Shown here piece after piece: positions 6,219 through 14,872 of a DNA stretch of 21,128 bases. Under the pieces are notes generated by a model. It was given only the letters and a program-made list of their open reading frames with translations, did no database searches and was not told the DNA's origin. The stretch comes from Faecimorpha stercoravium (GTDB lineage: Bacteria > Bacillota > Clostridia > Lachnospirales > Bianqueaceae). The position numbers and the translations under genes were made by a program. Within the stretch, counting starts at the first letter, position 1. Every line of letters starts with the position of its first letter. The stretch is taken from NCBI GenBank assembly GCA_018712555.1, contig DVGT01000064.1:1-21128 (forward strand), written 5' to 3'.

Positions 6219-7133
6219 TCATTCTTCTCCCAGCAGTGCCTGCGCAAAAGCCTGCGGATCAAAGGTTTGAAGATCTTCCATCTTCTCACCGACACCGATC
6301 AGTTTCACGGGAATGCCCAGCTCCGCCGCGATGGCGATGACCACGCCGCCCTTCGCCGTTCCATCCAGCTTCGTCAGGACAATGCCCGTGATGGGGGCAC
6401 TCTCCGCGAAGAGCTTGGCCTGCTGCAGCGCATTCTGTCCGGTGGTTGCGTCCAGCACCAGCAGCACTTCGCGCCTGGCCTGCGGAAACTCCCGTTCCAG
6501 AATGCGGAACAGCTTATTCAGCTCCGCCATGAGATTCTTCTTATTATGCAGACGCCCCGCTGTATCGCAGATCAGGACATCAGCATGTCTGGACTTTGCG
6601 GCTGCGGCGGCATCAAACACGACCGCACCCGGATCTGCTCCTTCCTGATGGCTGATCAACTCCACGCCGGAACGATCCGCCCAGACTCGCAGCTGATCAA
6701 TCGCCGCGGCGCGGAACGTATCCGCTGCTGCCAGAATCACCTTTTTCCCGGATTGCTTCAGCTGCGCTGCCAGCTTTCCGATCGTTGTCGTCTTTCCGGC
6801 GCCATTCACACCGATCACCAGAAGAATCGTCATGCCCTCTGGATCCACAATGCTCTCGTCTCCCACGCTGAGGAGCTCGGCAATCTTCTCCCGCATGAGT
6901 CCCTTGACCTCATCCGGACGCTTCAGACGCCGCTGCATCGCTTCCTTACGAATCTCTTCTACCAGGCGCATGGAGGTTTCCATGCCCATATCCGATAGCA
7001 CCAGCGTCTCTTCCAATTCCTCATAGAAATCGTCATCCACCTCATCATAGGCGCCAAACAGCTGCTCGATACTGCCCATGAGGCTGTTTCTTGTTTTTTC
7101 TAAGCCTTTCTTGAGGCTATCAAATAATCCCAT
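6219..7133 (-). CDS. ftsY: signal recognition particle receptor FtsY
   Basis: FtsY is the membrane-associated SRP receptor GTPase that docks ribosome-nascent chain complexes to the translocon. The 304 residues give an N-terminal helical N domain (about 1-95) and a G domain with GVNGAGKTTT (108-117), DTFRAAA (138-144), DTAGR (190-194), TKLDGTAKGG (254-263) and the closing GVGEKMEDLQTFDP. There is no long acidic A domain, as is usual for Firmicutes FtsY. It is the last gene of the operon, 14 bases after smc, with GAGGGAAGAGAG just before ATG 7133, and is followed by a strong terminator. Confidence 0.98.
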   Translation of the reverse strand: MGLFDSLKKGLEKTRNSLMGSIEQLFGAYDEVDDDFYEELEETLVLSDMGMETSMRLVEEIRKEAMQRRLKRPDEVKGLMREKIAELLSVGDESIVDPEGMTILLVIGVNGAGKTTTIGKLAAQLKQSGKKVILAAADTFRAAAIDQLRVWADRSGVELISHQEGADPGAVVFDAAAAAKSRHADVLICDTAGRLHNKKNLMAELNKLFRILEREFPQARREVLLVLDATTGQNALQQAKLFAESAPITGIVLTKLDGTAKGGVVIAIAAELGIPVKLIGVGEKMEDLQTFDPQAFAQALLGEE

Positions 7134-7147
7134 CTCTCTTCCCTCGC

Positions 7148-10100
7148 TTATTCAAATTTCACGGAGATACACTTAGAAACTCCCTTTTCTTCCATGGTAA
7201 TACCGTACATCACAGTCGCTGCTTCCATGGTTCCTTTTCTATGTGTGATCACGATAAACTGCGTCGTATCACAAAGCGTCTTCAGAAAATCCGCATACCG
7301 TTTCACATTCGCATCATCCAGCGCTGCCTCGATCTCGTCCAGGATACAGAACGGCGCCGGTTTCAGCTGCTGTATGGCGAATAAAATCGCAATCGCTGTC
7401 AGCGCCCGTTCTCCACCGGAAAGTGCCGTCATGCTCTTCAGCGTTTTTCCCGGCGGCTGTGCGACAATCTCGATGCCGGATTCCAGAGGGTGATCCTCTT
7501 CCTCCAGCCTGAGCATGCCTTTTCCACCGCCAAACATCTTACGAAACACCTGGTTAAACTGTTCCGAGATCTTCCCGAAGCCCTCCTGAAACTGCTTTTC
7601 CATCTGCTCCGTCAGCTGACGGATGATATCTCGCAGACTCTCCTCGGCCTTTTTCACATCCTCCAGCTGCGATGTCAAGAAATCACAACGCTCTTTGAGC
7701 GTCTGATATTCCTCTACCGCATGCAGATTCACGGCGCCCAGACCGCGCAGTTCTTCGCGAAGCTCGCTCATCCGCCGATTGGCCGCATTCACATTCTCAA
7801 GCTTGGGCAATTCCAGGCGAAGCGCTGCGTTATACGTCAGTTCGTACTTTTCCCAGATCCGATCCTGCAGCTCTGCCAGCTCCTTCTTCACTCGGCTGGC
7901 CTGGGTATCCAGACGATACTGCTCTTTTTCCAGATCCGTAACCCATTGTACGACCTCCTCTGAGGCTACAATGCTTTCTCTCCGCTGCTCCTCCTTATCA
8001 TCCCGTACCTGTGTCAGTTCTTCTATCTTTTCTCCAAAGGCCTGAATCTGGTTCCCCACCTGACCCAGTTCCGCTTCCGAGCGAAGGGCTTCACTCTCCA
8101 GGCGCCCCATCTCCCGTTCTGCCTCCTTGAGACGTTCCTCATATCTTTCGATCTGTTCCTCGTCCTGACGCATGTCTGCGGCTTCCCTCTCCCCAGAATT
8201 CATCATAGATGCAATCAGCTGCTCTGAGGTACTCAGCTCGATTCGGACCCGAAGTATCTGAGAACGCATCTCTTCTTCTTTCTTCCGATCTTCCTCTTCT
8301 CGCTCCTGGATCGCTTTCATACGATCCGCTTCCTCCTGATACGCCTGCTGCTTCTGTTCCAGTTCCAGTCGCACTTCCTCCAGGAACCTCTCGTTCTTCT
8401 CGATGGACTGCCCAATCATCTGTGTATCCCGTTTAGCTTCTTCCAACTGGGTACTCAGCATCTGGGTACGCAGCTCGTTCTGATCATAGATGGACTGGCA
8501 TTGCGCGGTTTTCTGCGACAAGGCTTCCCGCCGCTGTGACAGCGCTTCCATCTCTCGTGTCTTCTGCTGCCGTTCTTCACTAAGACCGGCGACTTCCTGC
8601 ATAGCACGCTGTCCTGTCTTCCTGGCCGCATCTAACCGAGCCTCCTGCTCGGAGAGCTCCCCCTTTCGATTGAGAATCGAGGCATTCTTTCCGCCGGTGC
8701 TTCCGCCCGTGATGGAACCGCCTATGTTGAAGATATCTCCCTTCAGCGTGACCACGCGCAGGTACTGACCATAGGACCTGGCCACGGCTGCTGCCGACTC
8801 AAAATCCTGAGCGATCACCACATTGCCCAGCAGCCGAGAGATAATCGCACTATACCTCGGATCATAGCCAATCAATTCCGGGGCATATCCCAACACGCCC
8901 TGCATCGCAAGGAGTTTCTCGTCCCGGCGAATCTCCCGTCCCTGTACACGATCCAATGGCTGAAAAGTAGCCCGACCCGCTTTACGTGCTCGCAGCGCCT
9001 CAATCCAATACTGCGCCGTCTGCAGATGGTCTGTCACGATATTCTGTACCGCGCCTCCGAGAGCAATCTCCAGGGCTGTCGCAAGATGCGGGGGCACCTG
9101 AATCAGATCCGCCACCGTGCCCAAGATCCCCACGCCATGCTGCGGATCCTGCTGTTTCTGCTGCATGATCCACTTGACGCTGCCGCTGTAGCCCTCATAT
9201 TCTTTCTCCAGTTCCTTGAGCCAGCGGATTCTGGATTCTACCTGATGAATCTCTTTTTCCACCTCCTCAAGCCTTGTCTCCGCTTCCCGCAGTTTCGCAC
9301 GTACCCTGCTGATCTCGTCTGTTTTATCCGCGATTTCCCGGTTGCACTGTTCAAACTCTCCGCGGGCTGCTTCCAGTTCTTTCTGGGCTGCTTCCAGCTG
9401 CTGATACTGCGCCTCATGCTCCGCCGTCAGCTTCTCCAGCTTCTGCTGCATATCTCCCTGCTGGCCCTGTTCCTGCTCCTGCAGCACTTCCTGACGGGCG
9501 GAAGTCTCCTTCAATTGTTCCACATCCTGCCGCAGGGTTTCCAGGCTTGCCTCGGCCCGTTCTTTCTCCTGCCGGCTTTCCTCATGCTCCTTAGCCAACT
9601 GTTTCTGCGTCTCTAAAAGAAGCGCCTGCTGCTCTTTCTGCGTCTCCTTCTTCTGCCGCAGCTCGGCCAGCTGCTTCTGCTCTTTCTCATAGGTATCCTG
9701 CCGTCTGGCCAGACGCCCCTTCGTATCTTCCAGATGCTCTTTCACATCCCGCTGTTCTTTGCGCAGCTGCTCCATGTTTTGCATATACAGCTTGCGTTCC
9801 CCATCCTGGCTCTCCCGCAGCACCCGCAGATCATTAAGCTCCTGCATGGCCTTGGCCAGGTTCCGGGCCGCTTCTTCCGCCTCTTTCTGGCAGATCTCAG
9901 CTGCCTCCTTCACCTGCTGGCGGCGCTCCTTCGCCTCCTCAAGCTGCGCTAAAAGCTGTTCGGTCTTCTCCTCCAGGGAACGATATTGGTTGCTCTGCTG
10001 CTCATACTGCCGCAGAAACGCCTGCACTTCTAACTGCTTCAGCTCTTCGGTCAGATTCCTGTGCTTACGGGCCTCTGCCGCCTGTTTCTCCAGCGGTTCC

Positions 10101-10705
10101 AAACGACTCGAAGCTTCTTCCAAAATATCCGACACCCGCTGCAGGTTAGCCTGTTCTTCCAGAAGCTGCTTATTCGCCTCTTCCCGACGCACCTTGAACT
10201 TCACGATCCCCGCTGCCTCTTCAAAGATCATCCGCCGATCCTGCGGCTTATTGGAGAGCAGCTGATCGATGCGCCCCTGTCCGATGATAGAATAGCCATC
10301 CTTGCCGATTCCCGTATCCATCAGGAGCTCCTGCACATCGCGCAGACGGCATTTTACGCCGTTAATCAGATATTCACTTTCGCCGGAACGGTACATCTTG
10401 CGGCTGATAGCGACTTCATCCGCATCATAAGAAAGACTGCGGTCCTGATTGCCCAGGGTAAGGGTCACCTGTGCAAAATTGACCGGCCTTCTTCGCTCTG
10501 TCCCTGCGAAAATAACATCCTCCATGCGGGCTCCTCGAAGCGATTTGGCGCTCTGTTCTCCCAACACCCAGCGGATGGCATCGGCCACATTGCTCTTGCC
10601 GCTGCCATTGGGACCCACAATCGCCGTGATCCCTCCATGAAAAGTCAGCGTCAGCTTATCCGCAAAGGACTTAAAGCCGACAATCTCCACACACTTTAGT
10701 TCCAT
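7148..10705 (-). CDS. smc: chromosome segregation SMC ATPase
   Basis: Smc forms the dimeric condensin-like ring that loads at parS/ParB sites and organises sister chromosomes; ScpA and ScpB are its usual partners and are not in this window. The 1185 residues match bacterial Smc length. The Walker A is GPNGSGKSN (31-39). Two long Glu/Gln/Lys-rich coiled-coil arms flank a hinge (about 515-670, with LGGAVQNIVTD and the glycine-rich GGSITGGSTGG). The C-terminal head has LSGGERAL (1095-1102) and Walker B FCILDEIEAALDDANV. The start codon overlaps the end of rnc by 10 bases, implying translational coupling. The stop is 14 bases before ftsY. Confidence 0.99.
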   Translation of the reverse strand: MELKCVEIVGFKSFADKLTLTFHGGITAIVGPNGSGKSNVADAIRWVLGEQSAKSLRGARMEDVIFAGTERRRPVNFAQVTLTLGNQDRSLSYDADEVAISRKMYRSGESEYLINGVKCRLRDVQELLMDTGIGKDGYSIIGQGRIDQLLSNKPQDRRMIFEEAAGIVKFKVRREEANKQLLEEQANLQRVSDILEEASSRLEPLEKQAAEARKHRNLTEELKQLEVQAFLRQYEQQSNQYRSLEEKTEQLLAQLEEAKERRQQVKEAAEICQKEAEEAARNLAKAMQELNDLRVLRESQDGERKLYMQNMEQLRKEQRDVKEHLEDTKGRLARRQDTYEKEQKQLAELRQKKETQKEQQALLLETQKQLAKEHEESRQEKERAEASLETLRQDVEQLKETSARQEVLQEQEQGQQGDMQQKLEKLTAEHEAQYQQLEAAQKELEAARGEFEQCNREIADKTDEISRVRAKLREAETRLEEVEKEIHQVESRIRWLKELEKEYEGYSGSVKWIMQQKQQDPQHGVGILGTVADLIQVPPHLATALEIALGGAVQNIVTDHLQTAQYWIEALRARKAGRATFQPLDRVQGREIRRDEKLLAMQGVLGYAPELIGYDPRYSAIISRLLGNVVIAQDFESAAAVARSYGQYLRVVTLKGDIFNIGGSITGGSTGGKNASILNRKGELSEQEARLDAARKTGQRAMQEVAGLSEERQQKTREMEALSQRREALSQKTAQCQSIYDQNELRTQMLSTQLEEAKRDTQMIGQSIEKNERFLEEVRLELEQKQQAYQEEADRMKAIQEREEEDRKKEEEMRSQILRVRIELSTSEQLIASMMNSGEREAADMRQDEEQIERYEERLKEAEREMGRLESEALRSEAELGQVGNQIQAFGEKIEELTQVRDDKEEQRRESIVASEEVVQWVTDLEKEQYRLDTQASRVKKELAELQDRIWEKYELTYNAALRLELPKLENVNAANRRMSELREELRGLGAVNLHAVEEYQTLKERCDFLTSQLEDVKKAEESLRDIIRQLTEQMEKQFQEGFGKISEQFNQVFRKMFGGGKGMLRLEEEDHPLESGIEIVAQPPGKTLKSMTALSGGERALTAIAILFAIQQLKPAPFCILDEIEAALDDANVKRYADFLKTLCDTTQFIVITHRKGTMEAATVMYGITMEEKGVSKCISVKFE

Positions 10706-11391
10706 TTCTTCCCTCGCATCCGCTTCAGGGCCTGGGCTGCCGCTTTCTGCTCCGCTTCCTTTTTGCTTCCGCCGCTGCCGCTGCCATATTTTTGTCCGTT
10801 ATAATACACACTCATTCGAAAGGCGCGACGATGCGGCGGACCGCTTTCTTCTTCCAAGCGGTACTCGATGGCGCCACCTGCCCCGGCCTGCACCAGCTCC
10901 TGCAGCTTGGTCTTATCATCTCGCAGATCTTCGCCCATTCGGAGCCGACTCAGCACCCATTTCTCGATGATCGGCGTGACGGCTTCCAACCCTCCGTCCA
11001 GGTATACTGCCCCGAAAATGCTTTCCACCATATCCTCCAGGATCGCATGCCGAGTGCGTCCTCCCGCCTGTTCTAAGCCTTTCCCCAGACGCAGGAACTG
11101 CCCCAGCTGATAATCCATGGCCACCTGGCAAAGGGAATTCTCACATACAAGCGCCGCGCGGGTTCTGGAGAGCTGTCCCTCGGGGACCGCCAGATGATCA
11201 TACAGCCACCGGCTGCTGACCAGCTCTAATACGGCGTCCCCCAGGAACTCCAGCCGTTCATTGCCGCGCATCGCACTGCCCAGCACCTCATTCGCATACG
11301 AGATATGCGTCACCGCCTGCTCTAATAGCTCCGGATTCTCGAAATGGTATCCCAGGATCTTTTCCAGTTCCTCTAATCTTGCACGGTTCAT
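10696..11391 (-). CDS. rnc: ribonuclease III
   Basis: RNase III cleaves double-stranded RNA, maturing rRNA precursors and some mRNAs. The catalytic domain has the signature NERLEFLGDAVL (44-55) and the second metal-binding cluster around Asp120 and Glu123 in ILEDMVESIFGA. A double-stranded RNA-binding domain follows (about 158-226, ending GGSKKEAEQKAAAQAL). The 231-residue length is standard. ATG 11391 overlaps the acpP stop by four bases (ATGA), and its own stop lies inside smc, so rnc is tightly coupled on both sides. The acpP-rnc-smc order is widely conserved in Firmicutes. Confidence 0.98.
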   Translation of the reverse strand: MNRARLEELEKILGYHFENPELLEQAVTHISYANEVLGSAMRGNERLEFLGDAVLELVSSRWLYDHLAVPEGQLSRTRAALVCENSLCQVAMDYQLGQFLRLGKGLEQAGGRTRHAILEDMVESIFGAVYLDGGLEAVTPIIEKWVLSRLRMGEDLRDDKTKLQELVQAGAGGAIEYRLEEESGPPHRRAFRMSVYYNGQKYGSGSGGSKKEAEQKAAAQALKRMRGKKWN

Positions 11392-11627
11392 TCTTCCTTC
11401 TCCGTTCCATTGATATAGCGCAGGAGATCCCCTGCCTTATGAATCCCGCCAATCGCATCTTCCTGCGGTTCCAAAGAAAACTCGATATCCAGTGCTACCA
11501 CCAGTTCATACAGATCCAGGGACTCGGCGCCCAAATCATCCGAAAGGTCGGTCTCTTCTCTGACCTCTTCTGTCTCGACGCCAAACCGCTCTGCGACCAG
11601 CTTCTGAATCCTTTCCCAATCACTCAC
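11388..11627 (-). CDS. acpP: acyl carrier protein
   Basis: This 79-residue acidic four-helix protein carries growing fatty acids on a phosphopantetheine arm. The attachment site is Ser36 in DLGAESLDLYELV; the usual Asp before it is Glu here (ESL rather than DSL), a mild divergence. I chose GTG 11627 because GAGGAA stands seven bases upstream and the ACP fold begins there; upstream in-frame codons read basic, non-ACP sequence that is really plsX in another frame. The start overlaps the plsX stop by eight bases. It ends in an ATGA overlap with rnc. As PlsX acts on acyl-ACP, the adjacency is functional. Confidence 0.95.
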   Translation of the reverse strand: MSDWERIQKLVAERFGVETEEVREETDLSDDLGAESLDLYELVVALDIEFSLEPQEDAIGGIHKAGDLLRYINGTEKEE

Positions 11628-12660
11628 TCTTCTGTTCCTCCCGCGCTCTCTGCTTGCTCCGGGCCATACATTCCGCGATCTCCGCATTCACATTGGAAGA
11701 AAGGTACTGAATACACTGCTCGATCGCATTTGCAAACGCTTCGCCCTTCGAATTTCCATGTGCCTTGACCACCGCGCCGTTGATGCCCAAAAGGGGAGTG
11801 CCGCCCACCGCAGACGGATCCAGCTTATGCTTCAGTCCCCGCATGGCCGGCTTCAGCAACAAGGCCCCCAACTTATTGCGAAAACTCTTCATCATCTCTT
11901 CCTTCAGACAGCCGAACATATAGCGCGCTATGCCTTCCAGCCCTTTAAGCAGAATGTTGCCGGCAAAGCCATCTGTCACAATGACATCCGCCGCATTCTC
12001 CAATACCTCCCTGGCTTCCACATTGCCGACAAAATGGATCTCCGGCTCCTTCTCCAACAACTCATAGGCTTCCTTGACCAGCGCATTCCCCTTGCCCGGT
12101 TCCACGCCCACGTTCAAAAGACCGATCCGAGGATTCTGGATCCCCAACAGTTTTTTACAGTAGATACTTGTCATCTGCGCAAACTGTACCAGATAGGCCG
12201 GCTTACTGTCCACGTTGGCGCCTACATCGAGCAGAAGCACCGGGCCCTTGCGCCCTGGCAGCGCCACGGAAAGCGCCGGACGCAATACTCCGCGGATCCG
12301 GCCGGCTATGAGCGTCGCTCCCGCCAATACGGCTCCCGTATTCGCCGCGGAAACCAAGCCATCCACTTCTTTTTCCTTCACCATTTTCATGCCGTACATC
12401 AAAGACGAATCCTTCTTCGCCCGTACCGCTTCCGCCGGGTTGTGTTCTTCATTCTCAACGACCTGTTCTTTGTGAAGAATCTGCAGTCTGCCGGCATCAT
12501 AGCTTTTCCCTTCCAGGGCTTTGCGAATTTCCGGCTCCCGGCCTGCAATGACAATGGAGAGATCCGAATGACGTTCCAATGCGATCAGCGCTCCCTCCAC
12601 CGGTGCTTTCGGGGCATAATCCCCGCCCATCGCATCGACTAAAATCTTATATGCTGCCAC
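11620..12660 (-). CDS. plsX: phosphate acyltransferase PlsX
   Basis: PlsX converts acyl-ACP and inorganic phosphate to acyl-phosphate, the donor PlsY uses in the first step of phosphatidic acid synthesis; it is a peripheral membrane enzyme. Family marks are ILVDAMGGDYAP near the N-terminus, NPAEAVRAKKDSS, GLVSAANTGAVLAGA, LLDVGANVDSKP, VTDGFAGNILLKGLEG and GGTPLLGINGAVVKAHG. The 346 residues are a usual length. The start is GTG 12660, with AGGAGG six bases upstream inside the recU 3' end; recU and plsX overlap by 14 bases. No rpmF precedes it, unlike the common rpmF-plsX arrangement. Confidence 0.97.
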   Translation of the reverse strand: MAAYKILVDAMGGDYAPKAPVEGALIALERHSDLSIVIAGREPEIRKALEGKSYDAGRLQILHKEQVVENEEHNPAEAVRAKKDSSLMYGMKMVKEKEVDGLVSAANTGAVLAGATLIAGRIRGVLRPALSVALPGRKGPVLLLDVGANVDSKPAYLVQFAQMTSIYCKKLLGIQNPRIGLLNVGVEPGKGNALVKEAYELLEKEPEIHFVGNVEAREVLENAADVIVTDGFAGNILLKGLEGIARYMFGCLKEEMMKSFRNKLGALLLKPAMRGLKHKLDPSAVGGTPLLGINGAVVKAHGNSKGEAFANAIEQCIQYLSSNVNAEIAECMARSKQRAREEQKSE

Positions 12661-13207
12661 GTTTATCCTCCTGTTTGATCTTACAATATTCTAATACTGC
12701 CTTGAGATAGTGCAGGGGGATGCCCCCTGTATGCTGCGGAATCCGAAACCGTTCCTCGAAGATCTCCCTGGGAATGGTCTTGGCTCCCTTGTGCTCTCCT
12801 TTCTGATCGAAATAGGTGTTGAGCACCTCAAAAGGCAGGAGATAATACATATCGTCCGCAGAAAAATGCACCAGCAGAAAGGTCAGCCCGCCCTGCCGAT
12901 CAAATTCCCGCATGAATTCCACCTGATGGGGATGGATATTCGCCACTGGGAGATTTCTCTGCGCTGTTTCCTTCGCGTCAAAACAGATGGGAATTCCCTG
13001 CAGAATCCCCATATAATCCACCGTGCTTCGCTGCTCGAAATAGGCCAGGGAGATGGTCCGACGCTCGCTGTCAAACTCTACCGGCTTAATGGGCGTAGGG
13101 ATCTTCTGAATCAGGGCAATCCCCTCCTTACGATAGATCTCATTCGCCATGTTGACCATCTCTTCCAGCGTGCTGCCTCTGAGGCCGCGCGTCCTGTAAT
13201 AGGCCAT
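12647..13207 (-). CDS. recU: RecU-type Holliday junction resolvase
   Basis: RecU cleaves and biases Holliday junctions during recombinational repair in Firmicutes. The 186-residue protein matches in order the RecU N-terminal RG..STLEEM segment, STVDYMGI with catalytic Asp64, and FDAKET with Asp77 and Lys79, the D-(D/E)xK nuclease core. B. subtilis RecU has FEAKET, so Glu is Asp here, probably still functional. I chose ATG 13207 because RecU homology begins at MAYYRTRG; upstream residues belong to the preceding gene read in another frame. The start follows the UPF0210 stop after one base, with a poor ribosome site, so translation probably depends on re-initiation. recU usually neighbours a penicillin-binding protein gene; here it sits before plsX. 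Confidence 0.88.
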   Translation of the reverse strand: MAYYRTRGLRGSTLEEMVNMANEIYRKEGIALIQKIPTPIKPVEFDSERRTISLAYFEQRSTVDYMGILQGIPICFDAKETAQRNLPVANIHPHQVEFMREFDRQGGLTFLLVHFSADDMYYLLPFEVLNTYFDQKGEHKGAKTIPREIFEERFRIPQHTGGIPLHYLKAVLEYCKIKQEDKRGSI

Positions 13208-13208
13208 G

Positions 13209-14567
13209 TCAGTTCTTGTAGCTGTGTACCGGAGCCGGGATGCGTCCGCCCCGCTGCACAAACTCCGCGCAGGAAGCGCTGTTCACTGGCATGATAGGGG
13301 CGTACCCCAGGAGTCCGCCAAATTCTGCCCGCTCGCCGACTCCCTTGCCGTACACAGGAATCAGGCGCACCGCTGTCGTCTTGGAATTGATCATACCAAT
13401 GGCCATCTCATCCGCTATGATGCCGGAAATCGTAGTCGCCGGCGTATCTCCCGGGATCGCAATCATATCCAGTCCCACGGAACATACACAAGTCATCGCT
13501 TCCAGTTTCTCCAGTGTCAGCGTTCCTGCCTCTGCTGCCTCGATCATGCCATGGTCTTCGCTGACTGGGATAAACGCGCCAGACAGGCCGCCTACAAAAG
13601 AAGACGCCATCAGACCGCCCTTTTTCACCTGATCGTTCAGCATCGCCAACGCCGCCGTCGTCCCCGGCGCACCGGCACATTCTAAGCCCATCTCCTGGAA
13701 AATCTCCGCAATACTGTCTCCGATAGCCGGTGTCGGCGCCAGGGACAGATCGATGATGCCGAAAGGCACTCCCAGCCGCTTCGACGCCTCCTGCGCGACC
13801 AGCTGTCCGACTCGAGTGATCTTAAACGCTGTTTTCTTAATGGTCTCACACAGTACTTCGAAGTTGGCTCCCCGTACTGCCTTGAGCGCGCTCTTGACCA
13901 CGCCGGGACCCGAAACACCCACGTTGATCACCGTATCCGTCTCTCCCACACCATGAAAAGCACCCGCCATAAACGGATTGTCATCCGGCGCGTTGCAAAA
14001 TACCACCAGTTTCGCACAGCCGATGGAATCCGCATTTCCTGTCTTCTCCGAGAGTTCTTTGATCTTCTCCCCCAGAAGAAGCACCGCATCCATATTGATG
14101 CCGGAACGGCTGGTTCCCACGTTCACGGAGGCACAGACTCTTTCCGTCTCCGAGAGCGCCGCAGGAATACTCTCGATCAGCATACGATCCTTCTCGGTCA
14201 TTCCCTTCTGCACCAGGGCCGAAAATCCACCGATAAAATTGACGCCGACTTCCTTGGCTGCGCGATCCAGTGTCTTCGCAATCGCCGGGAAATCCGGATC
14301 CTCACAGGCCGCAGCTGCGATCGCTATGGGCGTCACGGAAATCCGCTTATTCACAATGGGAATCCCATACCGCTCGCTGATCTCCTCCCCCACCGATACC
14401 AGATGCTCCGCCGTTCTCGTGATCTTATCATAGATCTTTTTCTGAAATACTTGGCTGTCCGAATGCGCACAGTCCAGCAGACTGATTCCCATCGTAATCG
14501 TACGCACATCCAGATTGGCTTCCTCAATCATCCGATTGGTTTCGATGATTTCCTGAAAATTAACCAC
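13209..14567 (-). CDS. UPF0210/DUF711 (PFL-fold) protein
   Basis: This 452-residue protein is a full-length member of UPF0210, also named PFL family protein because its fold resembles pyruvate formate-lyase. Conserved stretches include RTITMGISLLDC, NKRISVTPIA, NVGTSRSGINMDAV, APTPAIGDSIAEI, GGLSGAFIPVSEDHGM and PGDTPATTISGIIADE. I see no C-terminal glycyl-radical motif, so pyruvate formate-lyase activity is not implied, and the function is unknown. GTG 14567 is preceded by GGGGGAG six bases upstream. It follows the ACT-domain gene by 18 bases; the UPF0237-UPF0210 pair is conserved in many Firmicutes (for example Streptococcus pneumoniae), suggesting the ACT protein senses a ligand for it. 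Confidence 0.93.
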   Translation of the reverse strand: MVNFQEIIETNRMIEEANLDVRTITMGISLLDCAHSDSQVFQKKIYDKITRTAEHLVSVGEEISERYGIPIVNKRISVTPIAIAAAACEDPDFPAIAKTLDRAAKEVGVNFIGGFSALVQKGMTEKDRMLIESIPAALSETERVCASVNVGTSRSGINMDAVLLLGEKIKELSEKTGNADSIGCAKLVVFCNAPDDNPFMAGAFHGVGETDTVINVGVSGPGVVKSALKAVRGANFEVLCETIKKTAFKITRVGQLVAQEASKRLGVPFGIIDLSLAPTPAIGDSIAEIFQEMGLECAGAPGTTAALAMLNDQVKKGGLMASSFVGGLSGAFIPVSEDHGMIEAAEAGTLTLEKLEAMTCVCSVGLDMIAIPGDTPATTISGIIADEMAIGMINSKTTAVRLIPVYGKGVGERAEFGGLLGYAPIMPVNSASCAEFVQRGGRIPAPVHSYKN

Positions 14568-14585
14568 TCGTTTCTCCCCCGTTCT

Positions 14586-14855
14586 TTAGATTCGATGCAT
14601 CGCCTGGAAGATCTCTTCGCTCTGCAGCTTGATCTGCACGCCCAGCTTCTCGCCAACCTGATCCAGCTCACCGGCTACCTGATGGAACGCTGTTTCCAAG
14701 CTGCCCATATCCACAATCATCATCATGTGAAAATAGCCGCCGGTAATACTCTGGGAAATATCCAGAATATTGATCTGGTGCTTGGAAAGCAGTGTGCAAA
14801 CCTCCGCGATAATTCCTACCCGGTCCTTTCCGACCACTGAAATAATCCCTTTCAT
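14586..14855 (-). CDS. ACT-domain protein, UPF0237 family
   Basis: The 89-residue protein is a single ACT domain: ISVVGKDRVGIIAEVCTLLSKHQINILDISQSITGGYFHMMMIVDM covers the beta-alpha-beta ligand-binding core. ACT domains bind amino acids or similar small molecules and regulate partner enzymes. UPF0237 members stand next to UPF0210 genes, as here, with an 18-base gap. ATG 14855 has AGGAGG eight bases upstream. The gene lies 17 bases after the substrate-binding lipoprotein gene. The ligand is not known. Confidence 0.93.
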   Translation of the reverse strand: MKGIISVVGKDRVGIIAEVCTLLSKHQINILDISQSITGGYFHMMMIVDMGSLETAFHQVAGELDQVGEKLGVQIKLQSEEIFQAMHRI

Positions 14856-14872
14856 CTTCTATTCCTCCTGCT

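Noticed and set aside
9026..9616. Leucine/phenylalanine-rich plus-strand frame that looks like a membrane protein
   Set aside because: It is the reverse complement of the Smc coiled coil; Glu/Gln/Lys codons read backwards give Leu/Phe/Ser.
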